DNA from: Pterobdella sp. o SKG-2022
Lineage: Eukaryota > Annelida > Clitellata > Hirudinida > Piscicolidae
Reading direction: 5' to 3'
DNA length: 64,000 nt
NCBI GenBank assembly: GCA_964035795.1
Contig: OZ038320.1
Coordinates: 5,549,895-5,613,894 of the forward strand
The notes beneath the pieces are model-generated. The model was not told the origin of the DNA, made no database searches, and worked only from the letters and a program-made list of their open reading frames with translations. The position numbers and the translations under genes were made by a program. Shown here piece after piece: positions 1 through 13,700 of this stretch; position 1 is the stretch's first letter, and every line of letters begins with the position of its first letter.

Positions 1-262
1 TGCAGCTAATCTATTTAAAAAACAATTTAATTCAAATTGAATAAAAAATAAAATATTAAATCAAAAACAACCATCAAAAAGCAAAAAATAATATTTAAAA
101 AACAAAAAATAACTAATAATTTTTGAAAAAGTGTATAAAAAAACTACTTAAATCAAAAGCAATCATTTGATACAAGCAAATAACTTAATGGCATGAATAA
201 ATTTATAGAGATACATCGAATCATACACCATTTCATTGACCCATTATAACACAACTCAACAG
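1..262. other. Upstream intron sequence of the UNC93-like gene
   Basis: This AT-rich, A-tract-rich stretch ends at an AG acceptor at 261-262 that opens the first visible UNC93 exon. I see no coding signal in it. It is most simply the 3' part of an intron whose upstream exons lie outside the window. Confidence 0.5.
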
Positions 263-2803
263 TCTTACATCCGATGCACAGTAGGAGTGCAATACATTGG
301 TTACAACATGATAACCCTGGGTATGACCAACTCTATTTTTAGCATTGGTATCGGTATAGTGTCAAAACACATCGCGAGAGAAGCTATTGTGGGCATAGGG
401 TGCGTTCTACACCTAGGGTTGTTGGTGTTTCTGCTGGTATGGATTCCTGGCTCTAACCTGGTGCCCGTCTTCTTTGTTATTTCTGCCCTATGGGGTTTGT
501 GTGATGCTATCTGGCAGACTCAGTGTAACTGTTAGTAGTTTTTTGTTGATTAAATTTTATAAGTAGTTTTGTTTGAATGAATTATGTCATTTTTTTAGTT
601 CACTTGCTGATGAGTGCATCAGTTTTGCTTCTGAAGAATTTTTGTTAGTTTATCGATGAGTTTTTATATGTTTTGTTGATGAATTTAAGTCAGTTCAGTT
701 ATTAATGAAGTTTTGATGTTTTTAGGGTTTAATTGACATTTATTTGTTTTTTAATTAATCACAAGAGGTCATTTTTTGGTGGGATAATGTTTTCATAAAA
801 ATTTTTTTATTGAATGAGTTCTCAATAAAAATAATCCAGTGATACATCTTAAATATTTAGAATTCAAATCTAACTTTCAAAATAAATTTTTAAAGTTTCC
901 GCTTTTAAATTTCAAAGCAAAGATAAAATTTTTCCATTTTCTTTTATAAATCGTTCGCTTATGAATGTGTAATAAATGTGGAGTCATATATAAGAAAAAG
1001 ACTACTTTTTTCTTGTTTTTCTTGTCGCATCAATCTTTCGAGAGGTTGTCGAAAGCTTCTTTTAATTTATTTCTTGATGTTTTTAGCATCATCTTTCCTG
1101 ACTTTTTGGAAATATTTCTCTATCATTATTTTCCATTTATGGTTTGAGTTTTGTTTGAATATTAATAGAAAATTGAAAACAAATCTCATTTATTTTGTGT
1201 TAGCAGGTTTTTTTTAATTCTTCAATTCATTTTCAAAAAAGAACCTATAGTGAAAAGTGAACTGCTATAAAAGTTTAAAAATAATTTCTCGGTATATTGA
1301 CAATTTCAAAGGCTGGCATGGAAACGTGACGATATGGAACTCACACTCAAACGAAAAAATCATTTTATCAGTGTATTTCTTATGAATTTTTAAAGTTTTT
1401 GTTTTATTTCTATTTATCGATTTTTTTTTCTTTTTTTTTTCTTTTTTTTATTTTCATTTATAATTTTTATCTTTTTTTACGACTTTCTGTAAAATAATAT
1501 TTTTTCGTGGGATTCAACTTTGTGATATCTTTAAAAAGATTTATTATTTCTTGTATATTCTAATCTCTTCTTGTACTCCCAATGAAATATGCCTTCAAAT
1601 ATTGTTTAGGCTTTGTGCGGGGATTAAAGTTGTCTAAAGAGCAAGCTTGTCACATTAAAAATTCTATTTCAACATTTAGCAAAGTTCTAGCTAAAACTTC
1701 AAATTACTCGATCAGAGTTTTCAATTTTCCAATATCAAGATAAAGGTTTGAACACTTGTGAGGCTAGCATAGTATTTTTCCCCAAAAAACACATTTGTTG
1801 AAGCTTGTTAAGGTTTCACAAAGTTTTTTATAAGCCAGACTCAGAAGTGGCTTAAACAAACTTTTATAATAGATTTTATGTTAAGCTGAGTTTTAAAAAT
1901 TGAGTTACTGTAGATCCAGAAATTTCATAGACCGGTTCCAAAAGTGATTCTTGCTGTTCGTCTACATGTAATACAGACAGATTTTTGCATGCGTAGAGGT
2001 AAACCCACCGAATGAAAAAAACTCACTCAGGCAGATTTACAGCTGATGAATCTTATGTCTTTTTACTCTGTCCTATTGTATGACTTTAAAACCATCAATC
2101 AATTGTTGGTCTCATTCTTTTTCTCACAATTTGCTCTCGACGTTTGTGGCTTAGATTGCAAAGCTACGTTGAAACTTTTTTTTTATTATTTCCCTTAACA
2201 GTTGGAAATTTCTTTCAAAATTGCTGAGTCATGTAAAAAAATTAGAAAAAGGGTTTCAAAAATTCGCTTTCAAAAAAATTGAAAACTTTTTATTTTAATA
2301 AAATAAAACTTCCAGACCATCACAACATACTACCTTCAGTATATAACAATTTCAAAATCCACCAAACGAATTCATAAAGGAAACTTGCTCTATTGCAATT
2401 TCCTCAGTTAATTAATTCAACATTTATTCCATCAATCGTTAGACTCATGGTAAAAAACTTCTCATACAAAGCACAAATACAAACACACAAACAATATATC
2501 CACTATCTAGGCTTGGTGAACTTGAGTTGCCCCAACGATCATGACATGGCTTTTCAGGTCTTCCGCATGCTACAAAGCATTGGAGCCACCACGGCCTTCT
2601 TAATGAGTGGTATCACCTGCGTCACAAACAAGCTTTACCTTCTCATCTCCCTTCTCATCCTCGCCATTATATTCTACGTTTTTGTGGAATATTACCTCAG
2701 AAAACAAGAGCAGGTGACTATATCCTCAGCTAAGGTCACCGTTAACAATACTTCCGCAGACCGCAGCCAAGCGATGCAACGACAAGATTCACAGAAGAGT
2801 TGA
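263..2803 (+). CDS. UNC93A: UNC93-family membrane protein, C-terminal two exons (5' end outside window)
   Basis: The exons are 263-524 and 2511-2803; the intron starts GT at 525 and ends AG at 2509-2510, phase 1, and the stop is TGA at 2801-2803. The visible 184 residues match the C-terminal half of UNC93A-type proteins. Exon 1 has the signature VQYIGYNMITLGMTNS, two hydrophobic segments, and ALWGLCDAIWQTQ just before the splice. Exon 2 has the conserved DMAFQVFRMLQSIGA helix, another membrane segment and a hydrophilic cytosolic tail rich in Q, S and K. UNC93 proteins have a major-facilitator-like fold; the founding worm member regulates a two-pore potassium channel, and the role of UNC93A is poorly known. 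An ATTAAA at 2914-2919 could be the poly(A) signal. The family call is firm, while the paralogue is inferred. Confidence 0.86.
525..2510 (+). other. Last intron of the UNC93-like gene
   Basis: This is a GT-AG intron of 1,986 bp, phase 1. It is T-rich and AT-rich with long homopolymer runs (for example near 1420-1450). Short open frames occur near 965-1217, but none shows a recognisable protein or splice logic. I see no repeat or gene in it. Confidence 0.7.
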
Positions 2804-4766
2804 ATGAGTGGTTTATTAATATTAACTCAACCTCATAGAGTTTTGAAAGAATGGTGTTAGGTAATTGTTAATGTATCTTAGAAATTAATTGTTATATGCT
2901 TCTAGGAATCTAAATTAAAAATTTTGGGTTATTGAAATATATTTTCGGAAACTTTTTCTTTGTTTCCCGCATTTTATTGACGCATATTTATTGTTATGCT
3001 CTCACGGAACGCGAAATTAAGCAAAAATATTATTCAGTTTGGCAACAATAACTTCAAACAGAAATCTCAAACAAATATTATCAAATTTTTGGATGATAGA
3101 GTTAAAAGACAGTAAAAAAAAAATTTTTTATAATATTTTATTCCGAAATTTTAACAAGTTCAGATGTTTCAGTTATGTTATTGATAACTGTAGCATTGTT
3201 ATCCATGGCAAGGTGAGAATATCAATAGCATGTCACTGCCAGAAAAGAGACATAACAGACGTAAAGTGAAAATTTTCTGTTTTACTAAATCGAATTATCT
3301 AATTGTTTTTATAATATTTCGTAAAATAGCCTGGAAATTATTCATTTTTTATGATCTATAAATCGAATTATCTACCCGTCCAAAAACCATTTTTTTCTTT
3401 TTTTTATTTACTTATAATTTTCAGCTGTTTCATTTAGTTTAAAAATTAATTTTAAAAATGTTTCCAATTAGCTGCACATGGAATCATCATTTTCATTGGA
3501 CCAAAAGTTATGTTGTAAAAGACGAATGCTTATAGGCCAGTAGAGAAAAGTACATCATTAGTGCAAACTTACCTAAAAAAGTGCGTAAATGTAGTTAATG
3601 TTTCAGTATAAAAAAAAAAGAGTTTTTGCATTTGAGTTGATTGTTATTATATGATTATTATCCCTGAGCTGCTAGGGTCAGTAGTGAGGGTATTTAAACT
3701 GAAGCACTAATCAATGAGGAACCAATGATAAGGAATTATGAATCACTTGAATTTGAGGGAGTCATCGATTTTTACACTTTCTTGCTACCAGTCATTTTTT
3801 ACGAACCTCAGTAAATTAATTGGTTTATTCTCAGGCACTTGTTTATTGGCCACATGCCTCGCTTTCTCTAATAATTCTGTCAATGATTTTGCGCCTAAAA
3901 ACTTTATTATCATCGTTGTTTTTAAAGTTTTGTTCTAGTTATTACTGCTTCAAAATTTTTAAATAATTTGTTTGAAATTATTGACGTTTTTTTTGGATAT
4001 TTTCGCCATTATGACTCATTTCTATAAAAATTCTTTTTTCCTGGTTTGATTTCACTTTAGGTAATGCAATAATTGACATAAACTAAATTGTAGACAAGTA
4101 AATCTCTTTGCGAATTATCTGTGAACGTCTATAACAATGTACATAAACAACCATTGGTAAAGCTAATTGCCTGTTAGTCGTGTGTGATGCCCTTAGGGGG
4201 TAGACCCTACACTGAAGTACCTACTGCTTCGTCAAATTTGTAGTTATGATATCATTTGCCAGAAAAAGTAGTTGGTAGTCTTTGATTTTAAGTTAGTTTT
4301 GGTTTTTTATCATTGATTTAGTTTGTCGACTTGTGAACAACACAATCTTTCCTTTGCCGGGAGCAAACCAACGAGTATTTTATTGAATCAATTTCAATTT
4401 TTGATCGGTTTAGTTAACAATTTACAACGATAACTTCCCGAAGCTGATAGTTTTTCCATGAAATTTTGTATAATGTCTTTATTTAAACATACATGGATAC
4501 ACGCATTGCACCAAATTTCAATCGTATTTTGACAACATGTAGACGATTTTAAATGTTGACACGCTTGGGTGTTGATTGAATAAAAATCAACACGACTCCA
4601 TCTATATTTCAAACAAGCTTCAAACAATATTCATGTGAAAAATATTTTTTTACTACGCAAAAGATTTTTCGGTGTGTCAAAAGCCGCTACCTGTTGAAAT
4701 TTAAAATGTCAAAAAGCTTATACAAGCTAATGGTTAAAAATTATTTCACAAGTTTTATCGCATGCA
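2804..4766. other. Tail-to-tail intergenic region between UNC93-like and ABCC5-like genes
   Basis: About 2 kb of AT-rich DNA separates two convergent genes. It holds the probable UNC93 poly(A) signal (2914-2919). It also holds minus-strand AATAAA candidates for the transporter at 4478-4483 and 4379-4384 (read as TTTATT on the plus strand). The open frames near 3039-3269, 3738-3938 and 4394-4627 show no family resemblance. Confidence 0.6.
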
Positions 4767-7700
4767 TTAGAAATCAAAAAAGATCACATGAAACTCAGTA
4801 TTACGCACAGTTCCATTTTCCAGATAAAGCAGCCTATCACACTGCAGAACTGTTTTCAGTCGGTGAGCTATAGTGATGATGGTTCGCCCTGTTAGAATCT
4901 CATTGATTGCTGATTGGATGTTGAGATCCATTTCTAGGTCAACTGCGTCAGTTGCTTCATCCAGTATTAAGATCTTACCAGATATATAATTGGCTTACTG
5001 TATTAGCTTGAATGGATTAAGCAATAAATCTATTTTATATTGTTTTTAAAATTATTTTTTATCTAAGAAAACATATTCATTTTCAAACAAAGACTTACAA
5101 AAACTCACTAAGCGAATCATTTCAAAAGGAATTAATCATAATAATGTAGCGTTAAGACGATTAAAAAGCATGCATAAAGCATATAAAAACGGCCTGTTTC
5201 AAAATAAACAAAATTATGAAGTCATTAGTTCAAAATAAAATACATCTAACAAAAAAATAAAAAACTGCAAGGAACACTTCAAAGGATTAGAACATGTTAG
5301 CAAAATAATACAAATTAATGTCTTAAAACGAGCATTAACAATCGAAACAGATGATGTTTTCATAAAGCAAACTAAGCAAATAAACGTTCAAATATAAGTG
5401 TTCATAATTTATAACCTAATGAAACAACCTTGGTTTGTTTGACAAAGCACCTGGCAAGACAAAGCAATTGCTTCTGCCCCATAGAGAAGTTTGGACCTCC
5501 GCTGGTAATTTTGGAGCTCAAACCGTATTTGAAGCCCATTATCTTTAGTAAACCGGTTGTGTTCTCATTAATATATATTGTGAATTAAGGTTTAAAAAAT
5601 TTATAATACAAAAGAGCAATAACTTTTTACAGTTATCAAAAAACTGTTTATGAAAAGTTTTAAATATGAATTGGTTGAAAATTCTTTTTATTCAGAATAA
5701 TGTCAAGCAAAAGTCTTTATTTCTGATTTCAATATTTTTTGTAGATTATCTACTTTAAAATGCAAATTTTTTAAACACAACTATTTTTTATGCGTCAGTA
5801 AAGATAATCTGTACGTTAATCGTTCAATCACCGTGTTTTTCATCTTGCACTTCTCAAGAGCGTCCCAGAGTTCATCATCGGTGTATTGTTGCAGCGGGTC
5901 CAAGTTGAACCTTGAACAAACAATAGAAAGTGCTTGAACAAATTGTACCAATTACTATGAGCTTATTCATGATACTTTTTAATATTCAATTTTCAGTTAC
6001 CAGCTCTAAAAGTAAGAGTTTCCTTGCAAAACTAACAGGTTTTTACCATTCCAATCATGGTCACTATAATATATTCCTCACATATCAGTAATAATTAAGA
6101 TCTCTCATTCATAAAAGCAAACTTCAAACTGAAAGTCTACCAATATTAGAGAAATTCAACACTAAGACCTGACAGTGCCTGAAAAGAGCACAGGCTCTTG
6201 CGGTATGATGCCCAGTCTACTCCGGAGCTCCTTGAGAGGGATGTGGGAAATGTCAATGTCGTCTATGTAGATATTTCCTTTGTGTTTTTCCACCAATCGA
6301 AACAAGCACGAGATTAATGAAGTTTTACCTTTAGGGGTTAGCGTTTTTTAGTGGTTTTCTTGATAAAGACTATTTGGAAATAAGATCGTTCTTATTAATG
6401 GTTAGAGAAGGGAAATCAAGAAGTAAACTTAATAAAGAAAGACGATGGTCAAGCTGAGACGTGTCATCAAACTTATCATTAGAAAAGCTATTGTCATAAC
6501 GTAATTAATAATCGAGAAAAAATGTCTCAAAGACCATCATTCACCTGACGAAGTTCTCCCAACCACCCCTATCTTCTCGTTGGGTCTGATCTTGAAGGAT
6601 ATGTTCTTGAGCACTAAAGGTAGATTCTCGCCGTACCTTCATTAGTGTGTTCTCATTATTATTCCTATATTTATTTATATCTATCTATTAATATTTCCCA
6701 TGTTGATCACTTGATTGTGCTTTGTTTTTTAAAGAATTTATATTGGCTAAAATTAACTCAGAATTTAAAATCTTAAAGTTTAATTGACGCTAAGTTAAAA
6801 TTATTGATCATTTATACAAATAATAGCCTTTTTCAAAAAAATTATTTCATTTTTGAAATTAATTCAAAATATTCAAGAACTAAAACTTAAAAGAGAAATT
6901 TTTGAAGACAATTTTTCCCCTAGAAGGCCAGTCATTGGGTATTGATTGACCTTGTAAGGTGGTCTCTTGCGGCATGTTCTGTGAGAGTTTGAATGAACCC
7001 CAATCATCAAGTAGTTATTTAGTAGAAAAATTCTGACTTCGTACGATTAATCGATGAGTGAGAATTTATTTGATAGAAGCAAAATTTATTTTATATACTG
7101 ATTATTATATATGTTATATACTGTTGTGTTTTGATGGTAAAATGTAAAAATTAAACATTTTCATGATTTTTGTTGGAAATTTTTATTGAATATTCTACCG
7201 CGATAAGACCAGAGATTTTTTCTACAGAATTGAACCTAGCTTCAAGATCCGATGAAAGTTTCACAGTGTGTTGAAGTAAGCTGTTTAACTGTATTTATGA
7301 TACAGTCATTATTTATTCTGTTAATAACATACTATAATTGATTTTTAATTACTATTTCGTGTTTTCAGCTTTTATTTTGAAACTGCAAACTTACGATAGC
7401 CTGAACGACACTGCTATAAAAACTACATGAATTATAACAAAAAATTCTTTAAACCAAAACCTGGATGATATAAGCAATAGCTAGACCAGCTAAAGAGGGA
7501 TGTATAGTGCCTTTACTCATAACAATGAGAAAGGATACTAAGACAGAACATATGATGGATAGTAGCTCTAGTCGCAGACTCAACCACTTGCTGTAGAAAT
7601 TCAGAGTTAGTGTTGAACTGATGTGTCTGTCGGTCAGTTCATGAAACCTTTTGTGTGTTAAATTAATGGGAAATTGAGTGTAAACTGAAAAAAAACTTAG

Positions 7701-10700
7701 AACTTCAAATAAATTTTTAGAGCCCGTATGTTTATTTTAATCAATAAATAATTTGAATGAAATTAGAATATAAAATTGTTTAAAAACAAGTAAAAGGGGC
7801 ATGAAAACTACAAACTTTTGTTCATATTCTTTTATTCGATTGAAGCCTTGAATGCTGGGCAGCCCAGTTACAGTGGACAACACATGCCCGTACAAGGGAC
7901 TTTTGTTCACACTTTCTGAGCGTTTCAGTTGCCTGGTTATTGATCTGGAAATCTTTTTGTCGATAATTAATGTGTTATTTATCTTAAATTGATATTCTTT
8001 TATATTTATATTGTATTAATTTTATATTGTTTTATAGTAAAGAGCAATAAATCAAAGTATATGAAATTTTAAAAGTAAAAATAAAAACCCTCTGTAGAGC
8101 ATATATTACTAGAAAAAGAACAACGACGAAGCTGATAAAAAGTGGGAAAGCGATTGAGACAGAAATAACAGAGATTACAAGGGTACAGATGTGCTGGAAA
8201 AAATCTTCCAACTTTAATGGCAAACGTATATCGACTGTATGTATGGGTGAAAGTTTAATAATGTAACTAATTACAATGAATTATATTAAATTAAATGCTC
8301 AAAACACCGTTACAATAGGCCACAAGCAGTCATCAGTATTGTATAAAATACTGAATCATATTTTTCTGAATTATAACGTTAAACTGAGTCAAACTTTGTA
8401 CCTTCAGAAATAATTTTTGTGCCGTCATAAAAAGCAATCTTAGATTGAAAATAAATCGTCAAAATCGGATAAAATTAGTTTAAAATATAAAAAGACAAAA
8501 CCTTTGAAATACTGAGTTAAGTATGAAAATTATAAAATTTTACACCAGAAAAACTATTATATAGAATTGAGTTTTGATAATTATTAATTCTCTTTAATAC
8601 GTCAAAAATATATAAATATGTATGAAAAACAATTAAACGGAAATCTCAGATTAAGAATGTATGATTTCACACATAAAGCTTCATGAATTTTGTTCGATAA
8701 ATAGAGTTTGTTCTCAATAAAATTTTTTTAGGCTAGTCTTCCACAATAGTAACATCGATCAAAGTTTTAGCTTATAAACTAAGTGGTAAAAACACAACAC
8801 AACAAAAAATTTAGAGCTTTAACGAATAATATCATAGGATTTTATCACCGACTTCCATCCATGCCACTAGTGAAGCTGCTGATGACTTTAGCAAGAGGGT
8901 TTGAGTAGAAGAAGATCAATGGTGCCCTCATCAGCTTGTCCAAGATCTTGTCATGCATGTAAGAAGCGGCTTTGAGGGTTTTCTAAAGATAAAAATTATG
9001 AAAATGGGTATAAATTGTTATGATAGAGAGATATCAACAAGCCATAAAAATAACTAAAACACTAAAAATTATTCTAACGATGAAAAAGAGTTTACATAAA
9101 TTAGTGTATTCATTGTTATCATTATAAAAAATTATAAAAAGCAATATTACCATGACAAAGAAGACACTGCGAATAGAAAGGAAGAGAATAGTGGACAGAC
9201 CAGCGCTTATGTACACCAGCAGAAACACATGAATGCTAGACATTGAAAAAGGAGCTCCTAAACTCGATACGCTATTATTTGTATTGTAAACAGTCTTTTC
9301 ATGACTGAATTTTTCTTTAAAAACGCTTCTAAGATCTGTATTATTTGTGGATGCTTCTTTGCTATTTTGGTCGTTTGAGTTGAACCCAGTCATTAGGTAG
9401 AGAGATAGCCAATAGTCTGCAATGAAAACAGCTAGAAGAGGAAGAAAAAAGAGGATGATGGTGATGATGACGCATTTCCAACCACCGTAAGACTTTATGT
9501 AGGTTTTGTATGTATACCATTTTATTGGCTTTCTTGACAAAAAGACTTCTTCAGATTTCCTATGGTCTGTAGAGCCATAAAATTATATTATAAAAAGTGC
9601 ACTACATTAACAATCAATGAAATATAATATATGCACTAGCAAGTATCGTGAGACCATTAGATGAAATATCCCATCACATCGTCAATAGTTTTTAAGTAAC
9701 TATATAATCCATATAGTAGATAGATAGTGATATGACTTATTTGGCAGAGCGTTTTACTTTATACACACGCTGTGCTTAAACCCAAGTTCTGGCTAAATTT
9801 TTTTTTACTTCAACTTAGTTGATAACCGCTATATAGAAAAATAATTTATTAACCTTCAAATAAAATCCTTTTAGGTTGTTCTTCATTTTCTATGGGAAAC
9901 AGTGCTTCGCTTATTGAGGTTACGGATCCCTTGTTACCTTTCACTGAAGTTGCATCAGTAACATTTTCAATAGAATACATATTATTTCAGTGATTGAAAT
10001 TTAAAATCAATGTTTAAAAATTTAATTTTTTTAATTATAAATTTATACAAAAATACACGAATACCGAGTACGAAATAGAAAAACAAAAATACTACTTGTA
10101 TTCTCAAAAAAAATAGCCTTTCAAAACAAAATTAACTTAGATGGAAATGAAAAAAAGAAGCCTACAGTTATAAAAGTTTCTGACGATAGCAGCATAATCG
10201 CCATTGGTGCGCATCATATGTTTGTGGTTGCCCATCTCATATATCCTGCCATCTTGTGAGTAAAAGTTAACTTTAGTCAATATAGTGCTTACAAACGCAT
10301 TAAACTGATGAAAACTGTATCTATATAGCTAAAGGTTTATGGTAAAACTGAACTTAGCTAAAATTCTAGCTTTTTTCAACAAATGTATTCAAACACTTCG
10401 AATTTTAAGTTTAGGAATAGAACACTTTGACAAAAAGGTACATACGATGTCTCTGAAAAGATTTTCTTATAAAATAACTACTATCCTCAAAAAAACGTCT
10501 ATGGGTTGAAAAATTGTAAAGGAAACAACTTAAAGCTTTCTACCTTTTAGAAAAATGATTTCATCACACATCGACACATACTGTGGGCAGTTTACAAGCT
10601 TAAGACTCTATGCACTAAATCTTTCAAGTATTATTTATTTTATTACATCAAATTCAAATTAATTTATTGTATAGAACTGACTCGATAAAAAAATTCATCA

Positions 10701-13700
10701 AAAATTATTGTGAGAAATTTATTTTTATATTCCTATTAATGTCATTTTATACTTCTTTTTATTATTCATGTCAACTTATGTTTTTTTATGTTTACTTTTA
10801 ATTTGTAAATACTATCAAATATTTTCCATCATAATCACTTACCTCAAGGTGATGAGTATTAAAAAGAACAGTTTTGCCTTCTTCACAAGCCTTGTGTAAA
10901 CAGTTCTCAAATATCTCCTTCTGCATCAGACCATCTACCGCAGACAGAGGCTCGTCCAACAATAGAACATCTACATCACTGTACAAGATTCTTGCAAGCA
11001 CTATTCTCTGCTTTTCTCCACCACTCAGGGACATTCCTCCTTCTCCTACCTTGTGCATGAATGGTTTTTGTGGAGTGGGAAGCAATTTTTGTATGAATGG
11101 TGGTAACTTATTAAAGTTAATGATAATATATTTTTCATGTTAAATTTCATCGAAAAATTTTCAGCAAATATTAAAGTAAATAATAAATAAATATTTAACG
11201 CTATAAAACAATTGAGAAAGACATTTAAGTATTCGATTTAATACTTGCACCCATAAAACTCGTTACCTTCGTGGCATCTCGGGCCAACAACTTATTTATA
11301 TCATTGGTTAGGCAGCATCTGGTGATGACGTCATTATATCTGAAAATTTGTTAGAATATAATTGGACGAATACTTTATATACCTTTATATATAAATTTTT
11401 TTTTAGAGAAATTGTTATTTCAATATTCTGCATAGCCAACATTTTAGTTTTTGGTTCAACAAATGTTATAAAAAATTCATTATAAAACTTGTAGTTACAA
11501 ATCTAAGACTAGTCTTATTCACCTTATAACGTCAACTCAAACCTCAACCAGTAAACAAAACTCCCTCTTGCCACCATAAACCTTTCCACTTCGAACTTTT
11601 TGCAGAAGAGTATGTTGTCCCTGATAGACCCATTGAAGACCCATGCTTGCTGGTCCAAGTATCCTACTGTTCCCTGCATCCTTACTTTGCCCGCCAAGCG
11701 TTTGGTCTGAAGAAGATTAGAAATGTTATGTAGTTGTGTTGGCCTGGAGAGGTGTGAACGGTTTTGGTGTTGTTATATATAGTTTTGTGATATTATTTTT
11801 ATTGAATATGGTTTTTGAAAGTGACATTAAATTTATTCTCAATATTAGTTTTCAGTCTTAATTAAGAATAGTTGAAAAATTATGTCTTATATTTTATCAG
11901 TATCTACTTGGCAAATGAGAGAACTCAGCAAGGAACTCTTTCCACTACCAACCCTCCCACACACCGCCAGCATTTTCCCCTTTTTGATGCTCAAGTCAAT
12001 GTCAAATAAACAGCACAAGTACTCTAAACACAGCTTCCTTTTCATTGAATCTTCAACGTACGTTTCAGTATTTAATATGGTATGACTTGTTTTGCTTGAT
12101 TTCTGTTTGAGGGAGGAGGAGGGTGGATGAGTTTGAGTGGTAATAAAGAAATGAAATAATATAGTTTAAAATAATTCGTAATAAAGTTTCAAAAAATGAA
12201 AAAAGTTAAAGTAGATTCTTGATTCAGTTCTCTTATTTAGAGAATAAACATAATTTGATTGTTTTAGCAAAACTACATAACCATATTTTTTAAAAAACTA
12301 ATTAATTCATTGAATATCACAATAATTCACGCCTAACAAACAATCGAAACACAGTACTTTTGAGCCAGAAAAATTTGAATAAATCTGTTTTGTCTTCGTT
12401 TCAGTATGTTCACTAGTATCATCGTGTGCATTTGCATTCATCCCTAGAGGATATTCATCGAATGGGTTACTGTTATGCATACTTTTGTTCAACTGGCTCA
12501 GATAGTTTGAGGTGAAGCTGTAGTTGTTCGATATACTTTCCTTGTTTTCTATGTTTTCATCGAAATACTTGTCCAAAGATTCGCTCGAGTACGTTGTGAA
12601 TGAAGCTTTGATTTCTTTGGGTTTGTAGTTTTATATTATCATTAATTAAAACGCCATCATTCATCGCTTCTGCAGCAAACCTATTTTGCCAACTGTGCGC
12701 CTCAAAAATTAATTAATAACAATAACATATTAATTCCCAAACATACAGAGAAAACATTAAAAAACTCACATACCGGGGTAAAAAGAAGGCTTGGACCAGC
12801 CGAACGTGGCATTTTCTATCTCAAGAGCGTTCCAAGGGTCCTTCATCCCTGTAGACACTATCATATCTATCTCTTCCATTTGGAACACTGACTGGCGTGA
12901 TAATTGAAATTGGGCTTATAGTATTAAAAAATTTTTACGAAGTAAAAGCTTTAATTTTTTAATAACACGTTAGAAGACATTCTTTTAGAACCATCATATG
13001 TATCTTTTGTTTAATAGAGATAGTTATAACTGATACCTCAAGCATTAGTATATTTGAGAGAAACAAAACAAAGTATTTAACTTAATACAAGAAGCTTTTA
13101 GTAAAAAAAAATCTCTCAAGTATTCATATTATATATTTAATTGAAGTTTCAAATTAAATCTCATGATACACTAGTCTACATAGAATTTAAGAATACTTAA
13201 CGTCAATATGAACTAAGACAAACCTCCAAGCGACTGAGACTCACTCTGGAATCAGACCACAACCTGATGTAGTAGGGCAGGTAGACTAGCCTTACTTTTG
13301 TCAGGTTGTACAGTGACATTATCACAAAGGCCTTTTGGTTAAGTAATCTATTGTACAACATTAATTATAAAATTATGGTTTTATATGATTTTAATTAATT
13401 TTTTGAGTTCACTTTTGTTAACTTATTTACAAACTTATACTAATTAAAAACATATATATTTAAAACACAAATTTTACCAAGAACTCAGAACTTATATTGA
13501 AATTCAAGCAATAAAAGCATCATTATTCATTTCAATCAACAGCCACACCCCCACAAACATCAGACACTGCTAATTCGTGACCAGATGCTATGTAACCAGC
13601 AAACATCGCAACCAGAGAAATAGTACTGACGATTGGGATAAGGGATATGCTTACACTCTGTAGTAATGCCGCTTTTTTTAAGAAATGTCTTTCTTGTTTT

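Noticed and set aside
3039..4627. Several 60-77-residue open frames between UNC93 and the ABC transporter
   Set aside because: They have no conserved motifs, no splice logic and AT-driven composition.
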